Both the position numbers and the translations under genes were made by a program. Source: JANNHP01 sp031404455 (GTDB lineage: Bacteria > Planctomycetota > JAJSAM01 > JAJVHW01). From it: a stretch of DNA of 17,007 bases. The notes under the pieces were generated by a model that was not told the origin of the DNA, made no database searches, and saw only the letters and a program-made list of their open reading frames with translations. Location: NCBI GenBank assembly GCA_031404455.1, contig JANNHP010000215.1, positions 1 through 17,007 on the forward strand, read 5' to 3'. This document shows, one piece after another, positions 1 to 8,288 of the stretch. The number at the start of each line of letters is the position of its first letter. The first letter of the stretch is position 1.

Positions 1-33
1 CGCGGGCCGAAGCGGAAGCTCTACGCGAAGTAG
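1..33 (+). CDS. C-terminal end of a truncated upstream gene
   Basis: The first 33 bases read in one frame as RGPKRKLYAK followed by TAG. The basic ending is compatible with the tail of a protein encoded mostly outside the window. The next gene starts 91 bases downstream on the same strand, so the two may be neighbours in a unit. Frame 3 is also open across this stretch, and ten codons are too few to prove coding. No function can be assigned. Confidence 0.3.
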   Translation, partial: RGPKRKLYAK

Positions 34-124
34 ATCGCGGCGCGACGGAGCGAGGCTGCTCCGACGCGTACGGCCGCTCCCATCGAAGGGGAAGCTGGGC
101 GCTTCGGGACACGGAGCCGACAAT

Positions 125-1348
125 GTGCGCCTACAGATGTCAGACCACACCAAGAGTCGGAGCCCGTTCTTCCCGGGTCAGCCCGTCCCGGTCGAACTGT
201 TCGCCGGGCGAGAGCGTCAGCTCGACCACATCCTGACACGCGGCGCGGGCCAGGTCGCTGCGGGCAAGCCGATCGCGATGTACGTGCAGGGCGAGTACGG
301 AATCGGCAAGAGTTCGATCGCGTGGTACGCACAGCGCGTCGCAGAGAAGACGCACGGACTCCACGCGATCCATGCGGAGCTCGGCGGAGTAGCGACTCTC
401 GACGATCTCGCGCGCTGCGTCGTTGAGGCAACCGCGCGCTCGGGCGCCATGGACCCGACGCGCTCCGAGAGCATTCGCAATGCGCTGGGCAAGTACATCG
501 GGAAGCAGGAGCTCTTCGGCGCCGTCTCCCTCGACTTCGCAGCTCTCCGCAAGGACACTCCGACGCTCGCTTCTGCACTCGGCATTCTCGACTTCCTGCG
601 ACAGATCCTGGAGCGCCTCCGTGACTCCGGCGTGAAGGGTCTGTTCCTCGTACTGGACGAAATCAACGGAATCGCTGACGCTCCGGCGTTCGCCCACTTC
701 ATCAAGGGTCTCGTCGACCGGAACGCCCTTTCAGAGTCTCCGGTCCCTCTGCTGCTCATGCTCTGCGGAGTCGAGGAACGTCGGCGCGCGATGATCGCCA
801 ATCATCCGCCCGTCGATCGGATCTTCGACGTCGTCGAGATCGACCGCATGTCCGGCGCCGAAATGCAGTCGTTCTTCACCCAGGCATTCAATTCAGTGAG
901 CGTCGATGTGACTACCGAGGCTCTCACCTCGCTCGCGCATTGGTCCGCCGGGTTTCCGAAGATCATGCACCTCATCGGTGACGCTGCATTCTGGATCGAC
1001 CAGGATGGAAAGATCGACGACACCGATGCGGTCAACGCGGTGCTTGCCGCGGCTGAAGAAGTCGGCAGAAAGTACGTCGATCAGCAGGTCTACCGAGCCC
1101 TGCGGAGCGATGACTACCGGTCCATCCTTCGCAAGATCGGGAAGTTGGGTCCTGGCGCGATGACGTTCCGGCGCAAGGACGTGGCAGCAGATCTCAGCGA
1201 GACGGAGCGCGGCAAGTTCGACAACTTCCTCCAGCGGATGAAGAAGCTTCAGGTGCTCCGCGCGGGGGAGTCGCCAGGCGAGTACGCGTTCAACGTCCGC
1301 ATGGTCGCGATCTACGTTTGGCTGAAGAGCTCTCGCGGCACCACGTAG
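125..1348 (+). CDS. AAA-type ATP-binding protein (ORC1/STAND-like ATPase)
   Basis: A 407-residue cytoplasmic P-loop ATPase. Walker A is GEYGIGKS at residues 56-63 and Walker B is LFLVLDE at 173-179. A lid-like segment, SAGFPKIMHLIGDAA (274-288), resembles those of ORC1/Cdc6 and STAND-type ATPases. The last 90 residues are predicted helical with a winged-helix-like ending. The GTG at 125 is chosen because GGAG (113-116) lies 8 nt upstream; the in-frame ATG at 137 is the alternative. Codon use is less GC-biased than elsewhere in the window: seven of the first 40 codons after the N-terminus end in A or T. The gene may therefore be recently acquired. Proteins of this kind occur in accessory and defence islands, often beside a partner gene, but no partner is visible here. 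Its specific role is unknown. Confidence 0.85.
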   Translation: MRLQMSDHTKSRSPFFPGQPVPVELFAGRERQLDHILTRGAGQVAAGKPIAMYVQGEYGIGKSSIAWYAQRVAEKTHGLHAIHAELGGVATLDDLARCVVEATARSGAMDPTRSESIRNALGKYIGKQELFGAVSLDFAALRKDTPTLASALGILDFLRQILERLRDSGVKGLFLVLDEINGIADAPAFAHFIKGLVDRNALSESPVPLLLMLCGVEERRRAMIANHPPVDRIFDVVEIDRMSGAEMQSFFTQAFNSVSVDVTTEALTSLAHWSAGFPKIMHLIGDAAFWIDQDGKIDDTDAVNAVLAAAEEVGRKYVDQQVYRALRSDDYRSILRKIGKLGPGAMTFRRKDVAADLSETERGKFDNFLQRMKKLQVLRAGESPGEYAFNVRMVAIYVWLKSSRGTT

Positions 1349-1427
1349 TTGCGATCGGCGGCTCAGACCGAACTCCGTCGGCCGTGCCTTTCGCTGCGGT
1401 CTTGCGCGCCGCGCTGCGCCGCGCGCC

Positions 1428-2330
1428 TCACATCAGCATGACGTCGAAGAACACGTTGAAGAACGGCTCGCCCTTCAGCGTGACCTGGAACACCCCGGCG
1501 ACGCGCGGGCTCATCGTCCCCTGGGGCACGAGGCCGGCGAGGATCGGAGTGAGGTCGAACGACGTCGCGGCTGCGATGCGGTTCGAGCCCTTCACGACGA
1601 AGAGGCCCGGGATCACGGCCTTGGCGCTCTCGCCGGCGTACGTTTTCACCGTCGTCGTGCCCGAGCTGACGATCGCGAAGACCCGGATCTTCGAGATGTC
1701 GTAGAACCCCGGACCGGCGTTCATGAGCGAGCCGGAGTTCGCGCCGACGACGACGGAGAGCCCCGCGGGCGGCGGGCTGCCGGCCTCGGCCTCGACGAGC
1801 CTCTTCGCCTTCACGATGACGAGCCCGAGCTGGTCGTACGCGGTGATGAGCAGCGCCGACGCCTTGAGCGGGTTCGCCTGGATCGAGGCCCGGCCCTTCG
1901 CGATGAACGCCTCGAGCGCATCCATCGCCGACTGGACGACCGCCGCGTGCCTCGGATCGATCAACTGCGAGAGCTGGCTCGCGGCGCTGTCGAGGCGCCT
2001 GTCGGCGCCCTCGGCGAAGCCCTCGACGATCGTCGTGACGCCCGCGAGCACGGCCGCGTCGTCGGTCGCAGCGACGAAGACGAACTTCGCCGCCGCCGCG
2101 ACCTTCTTGAGCATCGCGACGGTGTTGTTGCCGTCGTAGAGAGCGAGCTTGTCACGCGCCTTCTGGAGGTTCTTCGCCTCGTTCGCTTCCTTCTTCGTCG
2201 AGGGGGGCGTGCCGATCGCAGCGATCCGCGCGGCGCACGCGGCGTCGAGCTGCTGCACGCCGGAACCCACGTCGGCGAAGCCGAGCGACGTGAGGATGAG
2301 CAGAGCGAGGAACGCGATCATGTTGCGCAT
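1428..2330 (-). CDS. Exported protein of unknown function
   Basis: A 300-residue protein that I do not recognise. It begins with a signal peptide (MRNMIAFLALLILTSLGFA), with probable cleavage after residue 19, so it is exported. Residues about 25-180 are alanine-rich and predicted alpha-helical. After a short proline-containing linker, the last 110 residues are rich in V, I, G and T and look like beta-sandwich. No catalytic motif is visible. The frame stays open to 2498, but the start at 2330 is strongly preferred: it opens the signal peptide and has AAGGA about 7 nt upstream. A TACGAT hexamer at 2386-2391 on this strand is a possible -10 element, giving a leader of about 50 nt. The gene converges on the AAA ATPase with 79 bases between their stops. 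Confidence 0.8.
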   Translation of the reverse strand: MRNMIAFLALLILTSLGFADVGSGVQQLDAACAARIAAIGTPPSTKKEANEAKNLQKARDKLALYDGNNTVAMLKKVAAAAKFVFVAATDDAAVLAGVTTIVEGFAEGADRRLDSAASQLSQLIDPRHAAVVQSAMDALEAFIAKGRASIQANPLKASALLITAYDQLGLVIVKAKRLVEAEAGSPPPAGLSVVVGANSGSLMNAGPGFYDISKIRVFAIVSSGTTTVKTYAGESAKAVIPGLFVVKGSNRIAAATSFDLTPILAGLVPQGTMSPRVAGVFQVTLKGEPFFNVFFDVMLM

Positions 2331-2385
2331 GACGACATCCTTTCGGGGCCGTGGACGTGCTCGTCCGGGCGGGCGACGGGGCGGA

Positions 2386-2391
2386 ATCGTA
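2386..2391 (-). promoter_or_regulatory. Possible -10 element (TACGAT) for the exported protein
   Basis: On the minus strand this reads TACGAT, within TGTACGATTC, 55 nt before the ATG at 2330. The same hexamer sits immediately upstream of two other genes in the window. No convincing -35 is seen at 16-18 nt. The rest of the 250-base gap (2331-2580) holds only the hairpin at 2486-2523. Confidence 0.3.
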
Positions 2392-2485
2392 CACGGACGG
2401 AGGTGAGTCCACCCAGTCCCCGCGCAGTCGGGGGGCCCGTTACCGGCGATCGTGCACCGGGGCGCCGCGTGCCGTCTCTCAACGA

Positions 2486-2523
2486 GAAGACCCGGCACGG
2501 CCGCGAGGCCGCACCGGGTCTTC
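2486..2523 (-). terminator. Hairpin terminator downstream of the RRM gene
   Basis: GAAGACCCGG and CCGGGTCTTC flank an inner GGCC/GGCC stem with a GCGA loop. The result is a 17-bp stem with two internal mismatches. It lies 57 bases beyond the stop of the leftward RRM gene. On the minus strand the hairpin ends in TCTTCTCGTT, a weak U-rich tail. It probably ends the RRM transcript before the next leftward gene. Confidence 0.6.
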
Positions 2524-2580
2524 GGGTTGGTGGGCGATGGACGGCGGCCCCGAGGGTCCGCCGTCCGTCACCCGGGAGAA

Positions 2581-2916
2581 CTACCAGCGGCCGCCGCGGC
2601 CACCGCCGCCGCCACCACCACCACCGCCGCCGCCACCACCGTAGCCGCCGCCGCCGCCGCCGCTCTTCGGCTTGTTCTCGGCCTCGTTCACGCGGATCGC
2701 GCGACCGTCGACCATGGCGCCGTTCATCGTCTCGATGGCCTTCCTGCAGCCCGCCTCGTCGGCGAACGTCACGAACCCGAAGCCGCGGCTCTTGCCCGTC
2801 TCCCGGTCCTCGACCACCTTGCACTCGACGATCGTCCCGCAGGCCGCGAAGGCCTGGCGGAGCGAGTCGCCCGTCGTGGCCCACGCGAGGCCGCCCACGA
2901 ACGCTTTCGTTCCCAT
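2581..2916 (-). CDS. Glycine-rich RRM RNA-binding protein
   Basis: A 111-residue protein with a single RNA-recognition motif (about residues 3-77) and a glycine-rich tail. The RNP2 motif is AFVGGL (5-10) and RNP1 is KSRGFGFVTF (42-51). Both are excellent matches to the cyanobacterial Rbp / plant GRP type, whose members bind single-stranded RNA and are often cold- or stress-responsive. From residue 86 the tail is nearly pure glycine, broken by one tyrosine and ending RGGRW, an RGG-like box. The start at 2916 (MGTKAFVGGL) fits the family. In-frame ATG at 2931 and GTG at 2937 are possible, with GGTGG just before 2931. The gene stands alone and is followed by a hairpin terminator. Confidence 0.9.
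   Translation of the reverse strand: MGTKAFVGGLAWATTGDSLRQAFAACGTIVECKVVEDRETGKSRGFGFVTFADEAGCRKAIETMNGAMVDGRAIRVNEAENKPKSGGGGGGYGGGGGGGGGGGGGGRGGRW
2590..2670 (-). repeat. GGC/GGT triplet run encoding the poly-glycine tail
   Basis: On the plus strand this stretch is mostly CCG, CCA and GCC triplets, interrupted once by the tyrosine codon (GTA on the plus strand). It encodes the glycine-rich tail of the RRM protein. Such triplet runs are prone to slippage in steps of three, which would change tail length without breaking the frame. Confidence 0.7.
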
Positions 2917-3019
2917 AGCTCCAGCATCCATTTCCACCGGCGCCGATCACAGTCACATCGATCCGCTCAGGCACCAGCGATGTGCCGCACCTGCGTGTCG
3001 GCACGTGGACGAACGATGT

Positions 3020-3036
3020 TCCCCGAAAAACGGGGA
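3020..3036 (-). terminator. Small hairpin downstream of tpx
   Basis: TCCCCG and CGGGGA pair around a 5-nt A/T loop, 81 bases beyond the tpx stop. There is no clear U tract after it on the minus strand. The gap 2917-3117 also holds a 6-bp inverted repeat (GTGCCG/CGGCAC, about 2980-3002). The hairpin could end tpx or lie in the RRM leader; either role is tentative. Confidence 0.3.
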
Positions 3037-3117
3037 GTGCGGTGCTTAGACGATTCCGCGGTGCCGGCGCAATTCCATCTGGGCGGAAACTTGAAATCCA
3101 CCGCCCCAGGCTCGATT

Positions 3118-3621
3118 TCAGCTCCGTGCCGCCGCCAGGATCGCGTCGTAGTTGGGCTCCTGCGCGATCTCCGCGACGAGTTCCACGTACTTCACGTTGC
3201 CGGCCGGATCGATGACGAAAGCGGCCCGCGTCGTCACCCCCTGGAGCGGCCCGTCGGCGATGGCGACGCCCCAGCGCCGACCGAACTCGCGGTCGCGCAG
3301 GTCGGACACTCCGTGGACGTTCGCAATGCCCTCGGCGGCGCAGAAGCGCTTGATCGCGAACGGCAGGTCCGACGACGCGACGAGCACCGTCACGCCCGGC
3401 AGCGAGGCCGCCTTGTCGTTGAACCGCTTGGTCTCGAGCGCGCAGGTGCCGGTGTCGATGCTCGGAACCGTGAGGAGCACGACGGTCTTGCCGGCGAGGT
3501 CCTTTTTCGTGACGGCGGACAGGTCCTGCTTCACCAGCGTGAAGTCGGGGGCCGCGGAACCCTTCGCGGGAAGCGTTCCCGTGAGGTGGACGGGGTTGCC
3601 CTTCAAGGTGACGTTGGCCAT
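3118..3621 (-). CDS. tpx: Thiol peroxidase (atypical 2-Cys peroxiredoxin Tpx)
   Basis: A 167-residue peroxiredoxin that reduces H2O2 and alkyl hydroperoxides using electrons from thioredoxin. In the Tpx family the enzyme is cytoplasmic or periplasmic; no signal peptide is seen here. The peroxidatic cysteine is C60 in the signature PSIDTGTCALETKRFN, and the resolving cysteine is C94 in KRFCAAEGIANVHGVSD. Both are the canonical Tpx positions, and length matches the family. The ATG at 3621 has GGAG 7 nt upstream. The frame stays open far upstream, but that part is antisense to the neighbouring gene and is not Tpx. The gene is divergent from an exported protein with only 64 bases between starts. 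A minus-strand TAGCAT at 3659-3664 is a plausible -10. Confidence 0.96.
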   Translation of the reverse strand: MANVTLKGNPVHLTGTLPAKGSAAPDFTLVKQDLSAVTKKDLAGKTVVLLTVPSIDTGTCALETKRFNDKAASLPGVTVLVASSDLPFAIKRFCAAEGIANVHGVSDLRDREFGRRWGVAIADGPLQGVTTRAAFVIDPAGNVKYVELVAEIAQEPNYDAILAAARS

Positions 3622-3658
3622 GACGGTTCTCCAGGGGGTGGTCGGGTCGAAGCCGGAG

Positions 3659-3668
3659 ATGCTACTCT
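3659..3668. promoter_or_regulatory. Possible overlapping divergent -10 elements
   Basis: In the 64-base gap between two divergent starts, the minus strand reads TAGCAT (3659-3664) toward tpx. The plus strand reads TACTCT (3663-3668) toward the exported beta-helix-like protein. They share the central TA. The tpx element leaves a leader of about 30 nt containing its Shine-Dalgarno sequence, which is sensible. The plus-strand one would leave a very short leader and is less certain. No clear -35 elements are seen. Confidence 0.3.
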
Positions 3669-3685
3669 CCGGCCGGAGGTGCGAG

Positions 3686-4699
3686 ATGCGATGTCGACTC
3701 GCGGCCGCGACGCTGGTCGCGGCGTGTCTCCTCGCGGACGGCCCGACCGCGGCCGCGGCGGACGACGAGCCGAAGCCGTTCCCGGCGGCGAAGACCACCA
3801 TCCTGAAGAGCGGCGGGACGTACTTCGTGGAAGGCCGCGTGCGTATCCCGAAGGGCGTCGAGATCACGGTGCAGAAGGACACGAAGATCGTCGGCCGAGG
3901 CGAGAACGCCACGATCGAGGTCGTCGGGGCGCTGGCGATCCACGGCGTGAACGACTCGACGGTCGGCATCGCCGCCGTGACGATCGAGGTCCAGGCGAAG
4001 TTCGAGAGCCTCCGCGTGGACATGGCGGTGTTCTCCGGCAGTTCCCTGGGGATCGTCACGCCGAAGGACACGGCGTGCGACGGCCGGATCGTCGTCCTCA
4101 ACACCGAGTTCAAGGAAGCCGCGCGGGTCGACGTCACGATGAGCGGCAACGAGGTCGACCTGCAGCGCGTCTACATGGCGGCGCCCGCGCGCGTGAAGGC
4201 CGTGGACGCCGAAGGCTCGTCGGGCAACCGCGTCAAGCTGAACGTGCTGAACTGCTGCACGGTGAGCGGCACCGGCGTCCCGGGCGCGCTGATGGGCGGG
4301 ATCGTCGTCGAGGGCGTCGCGAATGTCACCGTGCGCGCCACGCGGATCTGCGGCGACACGGCGAAGTTCGTGGACTGCGGCTCAGTCGAGTTCGACGGCA
4401 ACCAGGTGAAGTGCGCGACGCTCGAGTTCACGCAGTCCGCGGCAGGTCGGTTCGGACGGACGACGATCTCCAACTGCGACGTCCTCTGCGAGAAGATCGT
4501 CCTCTGGTCGCCCGCGGCGCCGGGCAAGGCCGAGTGGATCTCGTGCGACAAGTGCTGGTTCGACGGCGAGACGAACGAGAAGACGGTGCGCGAGAAGGTC
4601 TTCAAGGACAAGGACGACGACCCGAAGTGCGGCGTCACGGTGAAGCTCACGAAGCTCATGGAGAGGCCGCTGCTGCTCGCGGGGAAGCTGGCGAAGTGA
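3686..4699 (+). CDS. Exported beta-helix-like protein of unknown function
   Basis: A 337-residue exported protein. The N-terminus (MRCRLAAATLVAACLLADG) is either a lipoprotein signal, with VAAC (residues 11-14) as a short lipobox, or a type I signal cleaved near AAAADD (residues 22-27). From about residue 40 it consists of short beta-strand rungs rich in V, I, G and N, such as VEITVQKDTKIVG, VTIEVQAKFESLRV and VANVTVRATRICG. This resembles right-handed parallel beta-helix (pectate-lyase-like) folds. No lyase or hydrolase catalytic signature stands out. Cysteines are frequent in the C-terminal half (190, 191, 222, 231, 243, 264, 268, 287, 290, 315), suggesting disulfides or a Cys ladder. GGAGG at 3675-3679, 6 nt before the ATG, fixes the start. 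It stands alone, divergent from tpx. Confidence 0.8.
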   Translation: MRCRLAAATLVAACLLADGPTAAAADDEPKPFPAAKTTILKSGGTYFVEGRVRIPKGVEITVQKDTKIVGRGENATIEVVGALAIHGVNDSTVGIAAVTIEVQAKFESLRVDMAVFSGSSLGIVTPKDTACDGRIVVLNTEFKEAARVDVTMSGNEVDLQRVYMAAPARVKAVDAEGSSGNRVKLNVLNCCTVSGTGVPGALMGGIVVEGVANVTVRATRICGDTAKFVDCGSVEFDGNQVKCATLEFTQSAAGRFGRTTISNCDVLCEKIVLWSPAAPGKAEWISCDKCWFDGETNEKTVREKVFKDKDDDPKCGVTVKLTKLMERPLLLAGKLAK

Positions 4700-4792
4700 A
4701 GCGAACGAGTGCGACCGTGACCATGGACGGCGCGGGTCGACCATTGCGTGGAGTCGCGCGAGTTCCGCTGATCGGCCCGCCTCGGAATCGAA

Positions 4793-4821
4793 CCGGGACG
4801 CGGGCCATGCCCGCGTCCCGG
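4793..4821 (-). terminator. Perfect hairpin terminator after icd
   Basis: A 13-bp perfect stem (CCGGGACGCGGGC and its complement) with a 3-nt loop, starting 27 bases past the icd stop. On the minus strand it is followed by TTCGATTCC, a moderately U-rich tail. It is best read as the intrinsic terminator of icd. The remaining gap, 4700-4792, holds no other clear structure apart from a T-arm-like motif discussed in the findings. Confidence 0.65.
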
Positions 4822-4825
4822 TCAC

Positions 4826-4847
4826 TGAACGCGTCGCCTCGACGCGT

Positions 4848-4850
<3 letters not shown>
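4826..4850 (-). terminator. Perfect hairpin containing the icd stop codon
   Basis: TGAACGCGTCG and CGACGCGTTCA form an 11-bp perfect stem with a 3-nt loop. The last three bases are the icd stop codon, so the stem begins at the terminator codon itself. It lies 4 bases from the larger hairpin at 4793-4821. The two may act as a tandem terminator or as a 3'-end stabilising structure. Confidence 0.5.
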
Positions 4851-6236
<1,386 letters not shown>

Positions 6237-6285
6237 GGGATGTTTCCTTGTCGCCTGGGAAGTGAAGTCGAGGAGTCTAGCCACC

Positions 6286-6660
6286 ATGAAGAAGGACGCG
6301 GAGAGGTCGAAGGGCGCGGCGGAACTCGCGAAGCGCGACTGCGTCCCCTGCAAGAAGGGCGGCAAGCCGCTGAAGGGCGAGGAGCTGAACTCGCTGCTCT
6401 GGAACCTCCCCGACTGGGACTGCGTGAAGGGGCACCACATCGTGCGCGAGTTCGAGTTCGACGATTTCGCACAGGGCCTCGCGTTCGTCAACGCGTGCGG
6501 GAAGATCGCTGAGGCACAGGAGCATCACCCCGACCTCTTCCTGAAGTGGGGCCTCGTGCGCGTCGAGATCTACACGCACTCGATCGACGGTCTCTGCGAG
6601 AGCGACTTCGTGCTCGCGGCGAAGATCGACCGGATCGTTCCGCGTTCGCGGAACGAATAG
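6286..6660 (+). CDS. phhB: Pterin-4a-carbinolamine dehydratase
   Basis: A 124-residue PCD/DCoH-family protein that dehydrates 4a-hydroxytetrahydropterin, recycling the cofactor of aromatic amino acid hydroxylases. The active-site signature EHHPDLFLKWGLVRVEIYTH (79-98) supplies H80, H81 and H98, and W88 is also conserved. The protein begins with a short N-terminal extension carrying CVPCKKG (19-25), a CxxC seen in many bacterial members. No phenylalanine hydroxylase lies nearby, so its partner is elsewhere or it has another role. AGGAG at 6271-6275, 10 nt before the ATG, supports the start. The gene is divergent from icd (49 bases between starts). The next gene begins 4 bases after its stop, so the two are probably one operon. 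Confidence 0.93.
   Translation: MKKDAERSKGAAELAKRDCVPCKKGGKPLKGEELNSLLWNLPDWDCVKGHHIVREFEFDDFAQGLAFVNACGKIAEAQEHHPDLFLKWGLVRVEIYTHSIDGLCESDFVLAAKIDRIVPRSRNE
6635..6656 (+). other. Perfect hairpin in the last codons of the PCD gene
   Basis: TCGTTCCGCG and CGCGGAACGA form a perfect inverted repeat separated by TT (a realistic loop leaves a stem of about 9 bp). It ends 1 base before the TAG stop and 9 bases before the next ATG. It could attenuate or separate expression of the S41 protease gene. A coding constraint alone is also possible. Confidence 0.4.
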
Positions 6661-6664
6661 ACGG

Positions 6665-8185
6665 ATGCACGCTATGCCCCGCGGGAACGGTCGAACCGGG
6701 CTACTGTCGGCGTTCCTCGTAGCGTCTGCGGTCGCGTTCGCCGGCGACGACGGCGTGTCGAACTCTTCGTTCGAAGCCGACGGCGACCTTCCCGCGGGAT
6801 GGACGCTCGCCGTCGGCGCGACGTCGGGTGCGGGCGCCGAGTCGGCGGTCGCGATCGACCGCTCGGTGGCGCGCGACGGGAAGGCGTCTCTCAGGCTCTC
6901 GGGCGACGCCGCGACGACCGTGTGGCGGACGGCTCAGCAGGACGTCGTCGTCCATCCCGGCGACCGCGTGACGTTGCGCGTCGCGGCGAAGTGCCGCGGG
7001 CTCGACGCCGCGTCGGCGAAGCACAAGAACGCGAACTCCATCCTCGTGTTCGAGACCGCCGCGGGGCAGCGCCTGCAGATCCTCGGCTCGCCGCTCCTCG
7101 TGGGCGACCACGACTGGACGGACCTCGTGATCGACGCGGTCGCACCGCCCGCAGCGGCGAAGGCGCGGATCGGAGTCGTGTTGTCGATCCCGGGCACGGC
7201 GTGGTTCGACGACGTCCGCGTCGACGTCGGCCCCGCGACCGTTGCCGACGCGGCGGGCCGAGCGCGCGCGTTCGACGCCCTCGCGGGTCACCTGCGGCGC
7301 ACGTATCCCTTCTTCGGCTACGCGGGCAAGCCCGAGGCGGACGCGCTCTTCGCGCGGCACCGCGCAGCGGTGATCGAAGCGAAGGACAAGCAGCGCTTCG
7401 TCGCCGCGATCCGGAAGATGCTCGCAGAACTCGACGACGTCCACGTGAGCGTGCACTGCTCGTTCGGCACGCTCTCGACGGCGAGGCCGCCGTCCGCGCC
7501 GGCGAACTGGAACCGCGCCGCGGTGAAGGCCGCGCTCACGCAGACGACGGTCGCGGAGCCGAACCTCCTCGCGGGCCGCATCGGGGCGGGTGCCGACGCC
7601 ATCGGCTACGTGCTGATCGGCTCGTTCCAGCTCGACGCCGCCGGACTCGCGCGCGTGGATGAGGCGCTCGACGAACTCGCGGACGCAAAGTCTCTCGTCA
7701 TCGACGTGCGCCCGAACGGCGGCGGCGACGAGTCGGCCGCGGCGCGGATCGCCGGACGCTTCACCGACGCCGGCGTCGTCTACGCGCGCTCGATCTGGCG
7801 CGACTCGCTCTCCGCCGCGACGGACGCCTTCGGTGCGCCGCTCGATCGCGAGCTGAAGCCGGTGACGCCGGGCAAACGCGACGCGCGGCGCGTGGTCGTG
7901 CTGCAGGGACCGTACTGCGTCAGTTCGACGGAGGGCTTCCTCGCCATGATGCGCGCGCTGCCCGGCGTGACGACGATGGGCCTCGCCTCGCGCGGTGCGA
8001 GCGGCAACCCCGGGCGCTTCGACGTGGTGCCCGGCGTCTCGGTCTTCTCGTCGCGCTGGCGGTCGCTCCTGCTCGACGGGGATTGCATCGAGGGCAAGGG
8101 CGTCGCGCCGGAGATCGTCGTCGAGGGGTCGCACGCCAAGATCGATCTCACGCTCGAGCGCGCGCTGGTGGAGTTGGAGCGCTGA
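6665..8185 (+). CDS. Secreted S41-family peptidase with N-terminal beta-sandwich domain
   Basis: A 506-residue exported serine protease. Residues 1-27 form a signal peptide ending SAVAFAG. Residues about 30-188 form a carbohydrate-binding-like beta-sandwich, opening GVSNSSFEADGDLPAGW and closing GTAWFDDVRVDV. That pattern is common for modules preceding peptidases in environmental bacteria. The C-terminal half is the S41 (tricorn/IRBP-like) domain: SLVIDVRPNGGGDES (343-357), then VVVLQGPYCVSSTEGF (410-425). In the latter, S420 is the probable nucleophile, three residues before E423. IEGKGVAPEI (475-484) matches the conserved end of S41 domains. No PDZ domain is seen. Start 6665 follows the PCD stop by 4 bases; ATG 6674 is also possible, and neither has a strong Shine-Dalgarno sequence. 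The substrate is unknown. Confidence 0.88.
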   Translation: MHAMPRGNGRTGLLSAFLVASAVAFAGDDGVSNSSFEADGDLPAGWTLAVGATSGAGAESAVAIDRSVARDGKASLRLSGDAATTVWRTAQQDVVVHPGDRVTLRVAAKCRGLDAASAKHKNANSILVFETAAGQRLQILGSPLLVGDHDWTDLVIDAVAPPAAAKARIGVVLSIPGTAWFDDVRVDVGPATVADAAGRARAFDALAGHLRRTYPFFGYAGKPEADALFARHRAAVIEAKDKQRFVAAIRKMLAELDDVHVSVHCSFGTLSTARPPSAPANWNRAAVKAALTQTTVAEPNLLAGRIGAGADAIGYVLIGSFQLDAAGLARVDEALDELADAKSLVIDVRPNGGGDESAAARIAGRFTDAGVVYARSIWRDSLSAATDAFGAPLDRELKPVTPGKRDARRVVVLQGPYCVSSTEGFLAMMRALPGVTTMGLASRGASGNPGRFDVVPGVSVFSSRWRSLLLDGDCIEGKGVAPEIVVEGSHAKIDLTLERALVELER

Positions 8186-8189
8186 CCGG

Positions 8190-8207
8190 GCGACGCAACG
8201 GCGTCGC
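8190..8207 (+). terminator. Terminator-like hairpin after the S41 gene
   Basis: GCGACGC and GCGTCGC form a 7-bp perfect stem with an AACG tetraloop, starting 4 bases after the stop at 8185. There is no U tract. It is a plausible transcript end before the promoter at 8277. Confidence 0.4.
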
Positions 8208-8276
8208 GAGCCTCGGATCTGCGATCGCCGGCGCACGCCGCGTGACGCTGCTCACGTCTCTCGCGCGGTTCCCCGA

Positions 8277-8282
8277 TACGAT
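8277..8282 (+). promoter_or_regulatory. -10 element (TACGAT) of a leaderless-type promoter
   Basis: TACGAT lies 6 nt before the GTG at 8289, where no Shine-Dalgarno sequence is present. Transcription from this hexamer would begin at or near the start codon itself. No good -35 is seen. If the true start is instead ATG 8331, the same promoter would give a 42-nt leader. Confidence 0.45.
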
Positions 8283-8288
8283 CTGACC

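Noticed and set aside
1400..1427. Terminator between the AAA ATPase and the exported protein gene
   Set aside because: The GC-rich stretch looks symmetrical but is largely a mirror and not an inverted repeat, and no U tract follows.
2596..2660. CRISPR-like or satellite repeat
   Set aside because: The CCG/CCA triplets are the glycine codons of the RRM protein tail and have no spacer structure.
3622..4149. N-terminal extension of Tpx in the same open frame
   Set aside because: The extension is antisense to the exported protein gene. The Tpx family starts at MANVTLKGNP, and a good Shine-Dalgarno sequence precedes that ATG.
6701..8236. A 511-codon minus-strand open frame opposite the S41 protease
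   Set aside because: Composition is dominated by R, A, H, E and V as in other shadows, and the S41 motifs on the plus strand are convincing.
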